A stretch of DNA of 18,620 nt from assembly GCA_013287405.1 (NCBI GenBank), contig JABDDW010000028.1, positions 67 to 18,686 on the forward strand, written 5' to 3'. This document shows positions 15,063 through 18,620 of the stretch, piece after piece (positions within the stretch are counted from its first letter, which is position 1; each line of letters starts with the position of its first letter). Source of the stretch: Deltaproteobacteria bacterium (GTDB taxonomy: Bacteria; Bdellovibrionota; Bdellovibrionia; JABDDW01). Made by a program: the position numbers and the translations under genes. The notes below the pieces were generated by a model. It saw nothing but the letters and a program-made list of their open reading frames with translations. It made no database searches and was not told the DNA's origin.

Positions 15063-16259
15063 ATGACCAAAATTAGCAAGAAGAAGAAGATCTCACTCGT
15101 CTTAAGCGGCGGGGGGATGAAGGCCTCAGCCTTCCATATAGGGGTGTGTTTAGCCTTGCAAGAAAAGGGATTTAGATTCGTGGGCGGAACGAGGGAGAAG
15201 GTCGAAGAAAGCCCGTTTATTGACGACCCTCTTGCTATAAAAACCTATGTTGGCTCTAGCGCCGGGGCTCTAGTTTCGGCATTTCTGGCTTCAGGTCATA
15301 AAATTGAAGACATTATTGAAAGCTTTGAGGCGGGAGCGGGAATTCTTTTTGGGGCCAGCGAACGAACAAAGATTAAACCCCTCTCGTATTTTGATATCTT
15401 CTCTCTTAATGCACCAACTTTAATGAGTATCAGGGACGCTTTATTTAAGAAACACCCCCTCCGCTCTCGTGGCTTGGAGACTCTTGTAAAAAGTAATTTT
15501 AAGGTGGGAGGCCTCTTTACAGCAAAAAGAGTTGAATCCTATTTGCGAAAACACGTCCTTCCCACAAATTCTTTTAATGAGCTCGGTGTCGATTTCTTTG
15601 CTGTTGCAACCTTTTTGAACCATTCGAGAAAGGCCGTCTTTGGCCCAAAAGTTTCGATGGCCAAATCGAGAGAAACAACTTTTGTAAATCACGTGAGTAT
15701 CAGCGACGCCGTGGCTGCTTCAATTAGCTTACCGCCAGTTTTTGCTCCATATTGCATTCCTGACGAAGGCGGCGAGCAAGTTTACTATTTCGATGGGGAG
15801 ATACGAGATACCCTGTCCACCCACGTCGCCGGTGATCGCGGCGCTGACTTGATCATCGCCAGTTATTCTATACAACCTTACCACTACACAAAGGCGGTAG
15901 GTTCTTTAAGTCAGTTTGGAATTCCCGTTATAATAAACCAAGCCTTGTATCAGGTCGTGGAGCAGAAAATACTCAAGAGCATCAAAGCTCGGGAGGACAT
16001 TCGCGTCCTTATCGATATGGTTGATGAATACTTTGAGAAAAACCATTTGCCCTTGGCCCATAAGAAAAAACTTCTGGATTCCCTCACAGAAAAAATGAAT
16101 TTTAATAGAAATCTCGACCACATTTATATTCATCCCCTGCCTCAGGATCACCACATGTTCTTTGCCGACCATTTTTCCCTTAACCCCGATATTCTGCGGA
16201 GAATATTGAAGGTGGGCTTTAAAAGCGCCATCAATGTACTTCGCAAGTTTGACATCTAG
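15063..16259 (+). CDS. Patatin-like phospholipase
   Basis: A 398-residue lipid acyl hydrolase of the patatin family, with the Ser-Asp dyad. LSGGGMKASAFHIG (15-27) is the oxyanion-hole glycine loop, GSSAG (64-68) carries nucleophile Ser66, and Asp244 in YYFDGE is the second catalytic residue (patatins usually have DGG or DGA, so the third position is unusual). There is no signal peptide, so it acts inside the cell or leaves by a route not visible here; the N-terminus is very basic (SKKKKI). Such enzymes release fatty acids from phospholipids and in some bacteria serve as effectors or membrane remodellers; which applies here is unknown. ATG 15063 is preferred over TTG 15045, though neither has a strong ribosome site. 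A 46-bp gap leads to the next gene, so the two may be an operon. Confidence 0.9.
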   Translation: MTKISKKKKISLVLSGGGMKASAFHIGVCLALQEKGFRFVGGTREKVEESPFIDDPLAIKTYVGSSAGALVSAFLASGHKIEDIIESFEAGAGILFGASERTKIKPLSYFDIFSLNAPTLMSIRDALFKKHPLRSRGLETLVKSNFKVGGLFTAKRVESYLRKHVLPTNSFNELGVDFFAVATFLNHSRKAVFGPKVSMAKSRETTFVNHVSISDAVAASISLPPVFAPYCIPDEGGEQVYYFDGEIRDTLSTHVAGDRGADLIIASYSIQPYHYTKAVGSLSQFGIPVIINQALYQVVEQKILKSIKAREDIRVLIDMVDEYFEKNHLPLAHKKKLLDSLTEKMNFNRNLDHIYIHPLPQDHHMFFADHFSLNPDILRRILKVGFKSAINVLRKFDI

Positions 16260-16273
16260 GTCAAAGTGTACTA

Positions 16274-16303
16274 GTTACCGGGACTCCTACCTGAGGGGGT
16301 AAC
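16274..16303 (+). promoter_or_regulatory. Inverted repeat around the ribosome site of the barrel gene
   Basis: GTTACC (16274-16279) pairs with GGTAAC (16298-16303), and inside it CTC (16284-16286) can pair with GAG (16293-16295) of the GAGGGGG ribosome site for ATG 16306. The stem is short and interrupted, so a regulatory role is only a suggestion. Confidence 0.25.
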
Positions 16304-16305
16304 CA

Positions 16306-17355
16306 ATGGGGTTCGGGGAAGTCCAACGTTTCTTAGTGTTCACATTGGTGATTGCGGCCATAACCTTGCCCTTTCAGGCTAAAGGTCAAGACACGATTAG
16401 ATCTGGAATTCCAAAACCTGAGGGGACGTCAACGTCGACGCCAGAAATCCCCTGGCAACCTCCGGGCCCTGACAAGCTCTCTGAAATTTACGACTACTCC
16501 ATACGATCAAATAGCGCCATTGGGACCGGCAATTCAGTTCCTAATTCTTCTTTAGGACGCACAGTGAATTCCACAACCCAGTCCCACCTTCTTGGCCTGC
16601 GTGTGGGCCTTACGGAAAAATGGGCCCTACGTTTTGTCACGGCAGCTCAAGACAATCAGTATCAAATGAAAAAAGGAAATCTTCAGCGCACCATTTATGT
16701 TCAAGGACTCGGCGACTGTAAGGTTCAAGGAATATACAGTATCTACAAAGATGTATTCCATCGCTTTGAGGCCTATGCCGGAACAACTATTCCCACGGGA
16801 GCTACAGATCTCACAGGACCTGATGGATTGCCCTTAAACCCGAGAAATCAGCTCGGCTCCGGAACATTCGATTTTGTTCCGGGTATCTCTTATACTTTTA
16901 CAAGCAATCACTGGACCCTTGGAAACAAACTTGAAGCAACAATCCATAACGGTAAAAACTCTTCGGGCTACAAATTGGGCGATGATTTCGGCGACACAAC
17001 CACCGCAAGCTATGAATTTATAAAAATCTTTTCGCCCGAGATTAATGTCAACATCAAGAATAAACAAAAAACGATGAATGACCGGCCTCTTCTAGTGGTT
17101 AAAGAAAGTAAATTTCAGCAAACCGACCCCAGCACCGGGCAGCCCGGCCCCAGCGGAACCCAACCCGATCTCAACCGCGCCGGGACAAGTATGGACGGAA
17201 CCGTTGCTTTAGTCTCCCATCTCCCCTTCAGCGCGCAAAGTGGAATCAAAGCCAGCCTCATCTTTGGCGTCCCCCTCTTTCACGCCGGCTCCAAACCCGA
17301 TACAGGACTGCAAACCGATTGGTTTGCCGGCTCTTCAGTCTCCGCAACTTTCTAA
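16306..17355 (+). CDS. Outer-membrane beta-barrel protein, MetA-pathway/phenol-type transporter family likely
   Basis: A 349-residue exported protein. Residues 1-27 form a signal peptide ending AKG before Gln-Asp. A Pro-rich linker (about 33-55) is followed by alternating amphipathic strands such as HLLGLRVGLTEKWALRFVTA, the hairpin phrase GLGDCKVQGIYSIYKD, and FEAYAGTTIPTGATD, the strand-then-PTG pattern of the putative MetA-pathway/phenol-degradation transporter family of Gram-negative porin-like barrels. The protein ends in Phe (SATF), as recognised by the BAM assembly machinery. A Pro/Gly-rich stretch near 275-295 (TDPSTGQPGPSGTQPD) is probably an external loop. GAGGGGG precedes ATG 16306. 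The cargo is unknown; the family name comes from weak similarity and should not be taken as evidence of aromatic degradation. Confidence 0.7.
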   Translation: MGFGEVQRFLVFTLVIAAITLPFQAKGQDTIRSGIPKPEGTSTSTPEIPWQPPGPDKLSEIYDYSIRSNSAIGTGNSVPNSSLGRTVNSTTQSHLLGLRVGLTEKWALRFVTAAQDNQYQMKKGNLQRTIYVQGLGDCKVQGIYSIYKDVFHRFEAYAGTTIPTGATDLTGPDGLPLNPRNQLGSGTFDFVPGISYTFTSNHWTLGNKLEATIHNGKNSSGYKLGDDFGDTTTASYEFIKIFSPEINVNIKNKQKTMNDRPLLVVKESKFQQTDPSTGQPGPSGTQPDLNRAGTSMDGTVALVSHLPFSAQSGIKASLIFGVPLFHAGSKPDTGLQTDWFAGSSVSATF

Positions 17356-17492
17356 GCGTGACCAACCCGACGACTGACTCCCTGAAAACCGAGCCTAACT
17401 TTTAACCAATGTGACAAACCCCATTATTTGTTATAGCTATCGAAATAGGAAGTGACAGTTTGCGTCCCGTTCAAAAAGTTAGACACTTACCG

Positions 17493-17588
17493 GGGGCTCC
17501 ACGTCTAAATAGGCTAGGCTCAATTCGGCACGGTCTATGCTCCTACTCTTTTTAGGTTAAAGTGTGTTTTAAGTTAAAGAGGAGCCCC
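17493..17588 (+). promoter_or_regulatory. Leader with two alternative anti-Shine-Dalgarno sequences
   Basis: The ribosome site GAGGAG before ATG 17589 can be hidden in two exclusive ways. Locally, 17539-17542 and 17546-17551 pair with 17582-17585 and 17576-17581 (10 bp, one 3-nt bulge), enclosing a further hairpin TTAAA/TTTAA (17557-17561/17568-17572). Over a distance, GGGGCTCC (17493-17500) pairs perfectly with GGAGCCCC (17581-17588). This would suit a riboswitch, thermosensor or attenuator-like control of the secreted gene, but no known class was recognised and no promoter upstream was clear. The rest of 17356-17492 shows nothing I can name. Confidence 0.35.
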
Positions 17589-18098
17589 ATGAAGTCCTTG
17601 AAATATTTTATTATTATTGGAACCTTTATTTTGAGTGCATTCAGTGCACAGGCCCAAAGCGAACGGAATGAAGAGTTCGCGGCAAGGTATTTACGCCAAG
17701 GCTCTATACCCTATACCCAAGCCAATGGCTATTTCACCATTCTTAGACACTTTGCCAAGGAAGAGGACGCTATAAACTATATTGGCGAGGTTACACGACA
17801 GAACCCCGATATCGCATTAGATAGGTTCGGGCCAGATACGAAGTACCCAGATTGGCGCGTTATGATCGCCACTTACGTCAGTTTAACGGATGCGCTGAAT
17901 ACTTTGTGCCTATTTGAAGGACGCAAAATAAGTGCCGGCCGCCCCCCAGATGAAGACGCCCACATCTGGGCATATCGCAGAGTGAATTCCCGTGCCTATG
18001 CGAATCCTCATCTGTATACCCACAAGTACTGCGATCACAAAACAAACTATTATGAAGAAGAAGTCAAAAAAGGTATAGCCGAACCACCTTCAAATTAA
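17589..18098 (+). CDS. Secreted protein with SPOR-like pattern, function unknown
   Basis: A 169-residue product with a signal peptide (1-23, ending AQA before Gln-Ser), so it is exported to the periplasm or beyond. The mature part shows a SPOR-like rhythm: a beta strand (YFTILRHF), a helix led by EEDAINYIGEV, then WRVMIATY followed by SLTDALNTL, and a last strand DAHIWAYR. SPOR domains bind denuded glycan at division sites; sequence agreement here is only in pattern, so this is a hypothesis. Cysteines in TLCLFE and KYCDHK could form a disulphide. ATG 17589 is chosen because AGAGGAG precedes it; an upstream in-frame start would place charged residues ahead of the signal peptide. Another secreted gene follows after 58 bp. 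Confidence 0.7.
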   Translation: MKSLKYFIIIGTFILSAFSAQAQSERNEEFAARYLRQGSIPYTQANGYFTILRHFAKEEDAINYIGEVTRQNPDIALDRFGPDTKYPDWRVMIATYVSLTDALNTLCLFEGRKISAGRPPDEDAHIWAYRRVNSRAYANPHLYTHKYCDHKTNYYEEEVKKGIAEPPSN

Positions 18099-18156
18099 CA
18101 CCAGCGTCATTTTTCTCTAATTGAGCAGAGGCGCATAGGGAAGGTAAAGATTCACC

Positions 18157-18620
18157 ATGGAATTAAAAAGTTTGTTATTACTTAATTTGTTGATCATATC
18201 TGGCGTCGCCATGGCTGGACAAGATTCCGGGGATTCTCGAAGTCATACGATATTTTATCGAGAGGGAATACCTGCGGAGATTCGCTTTGACGATGGCCGG
18301 GTCGCCGAATTTGTAGGCAAAAAAGAGCGGCGAGTTTTTAAAACAACCTTAACCCTTATTGATAATACCTGCACTCCGCAGCAGCAAGCCTCCTGCGAAA
18401 TTCAATTTCCCTATACCGCTCGACGATTTGCCATGATCTGGAAAAATAATCCTACTCGGCAAGGGGAGGTTGTTCTCGCAAAGGACAATTCAGAAGACCC
18501 CACGGAAATACCGTCGTCACTCATTGCTGGCGTCGGCCAGTTTCCAATTTACGAGGGAAGCGGAACCTTGACGAATGACCCTTCTAGCTATGGCGAAATC
18601 AAATGTGATAATAACGACTG
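18157..18620 (+). CDS. Secreted protein of unknown function, C-terminus beyond window
   Basis: An open frame runs from ATG 18157 to the window edge without a stop (154 codons). Residues 1-20 (MELKSLLLLNLLIISGVAMA) are a signal peptide cleaved after AMA. The visible mature part is polar with beta-strand patterning (VFKTTLTLIDNTC, ARRFAMIWKN) and three cysteines (in NTC, SCE and IKCDN). I do not recognise a family; the phrasing suggests a small exported protein of the kind common in Bdellovibrio-type genomes. GGGAAGG lies about 12 nt upstream, a rather long spacing. It lies in the same direction as the SPOR-like gene. Confidence 0.7.
   Translation, partial: MELKSLLLLNLLIISGVAMAGQDSGDSRSHTIFYREGIPAEIRFDDGRVAEFVGKKERRVFKTTLTLIDNTCTPQQQASCEIQFPYTARRFAMIWKNNPTRQGEVVLAKDNSEDPTEIPSSLIAGVGQFPIYEGSGTLTNDPSSYGEIKCDNND

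Overview
The window reads like a chromosome segment of a free-living or predatory Gram-negative bacterium of Bdellovibrionota (former deltaproteobacterial) type. This is inferred from gene style: lipoproteins with loose lipoboxes, a secreted trypsin-like lipoprotein, a REP-type transposase between GGTACC palindromes, and paired housekeeping genes beside lineage-specific secreted proteins. No rRNA, tRNA or CRISPR array was seen, and no gap between genes exceeds 300 bases.

Layout. (1) Positions 1-1343, minus strand: an unrecognised conserved-looking cytosolic protein, then a TatA/TatB-type subunit and the start of TatC, behind a good sigma70-like promoter at 1358-1387. (2) 1549-2883, plus: a secreted trypsin-fold lipoprotein with an intact catalytic triad. 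(3) 2884-3665: a REP-associated tyrosine transposase (RAYT) enclosed by a perfect 19-bp inverted repeat, filling the space between two convergent genes. (4) 3669-6284, minus: a double-domain M16 zinc peptidase, divergent from hemW (6293-7471, plus) with only 8 bp between the two start codons. (5) 7541-11264, plus: grpE, dnaJ and a lipoprotein with TPR-like repeats plus a periplasmic-binding domain (LpoA-like architecture), tightly packed behind a TTGACA promoter; dnaK is absent here. (6) 11319-11887: a DksA-type transcription factor with an unusual leader, ended by a clear intrinsic terminator. (7) 12022-14445: Lon protease, convergent with a small helix-turn-helix/coiled-coil protein (14442-14921, minus) whose stop codon overlaps Lon's within TTAA. 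(8) 15063-17355, plus: a patatin-like lipase and an outer-membrane beta-barrel protein. (9) 17589-18620, plus: two secreted proteins of unknown function, the first SPOR-like, the second cut by the window edge and the first preceded by a leader with two alternative anti-Shine-Dalgarno sequences.

Functionally the centre is a protein-quality and stress block (GrpE, DnaJ, Lon, DksA), and the flanks carry export and envelope functions (Tat, secreted protease, lipase, barrel). The least ordinary features are the RAYT element with its terminator-like ends, the candidate RNA switch before 17589, the near-leaderless tat-operon promoter whose spacer is filled by a repeat-like motif, and the divergent start sites of the M16 peptidase and hemW.
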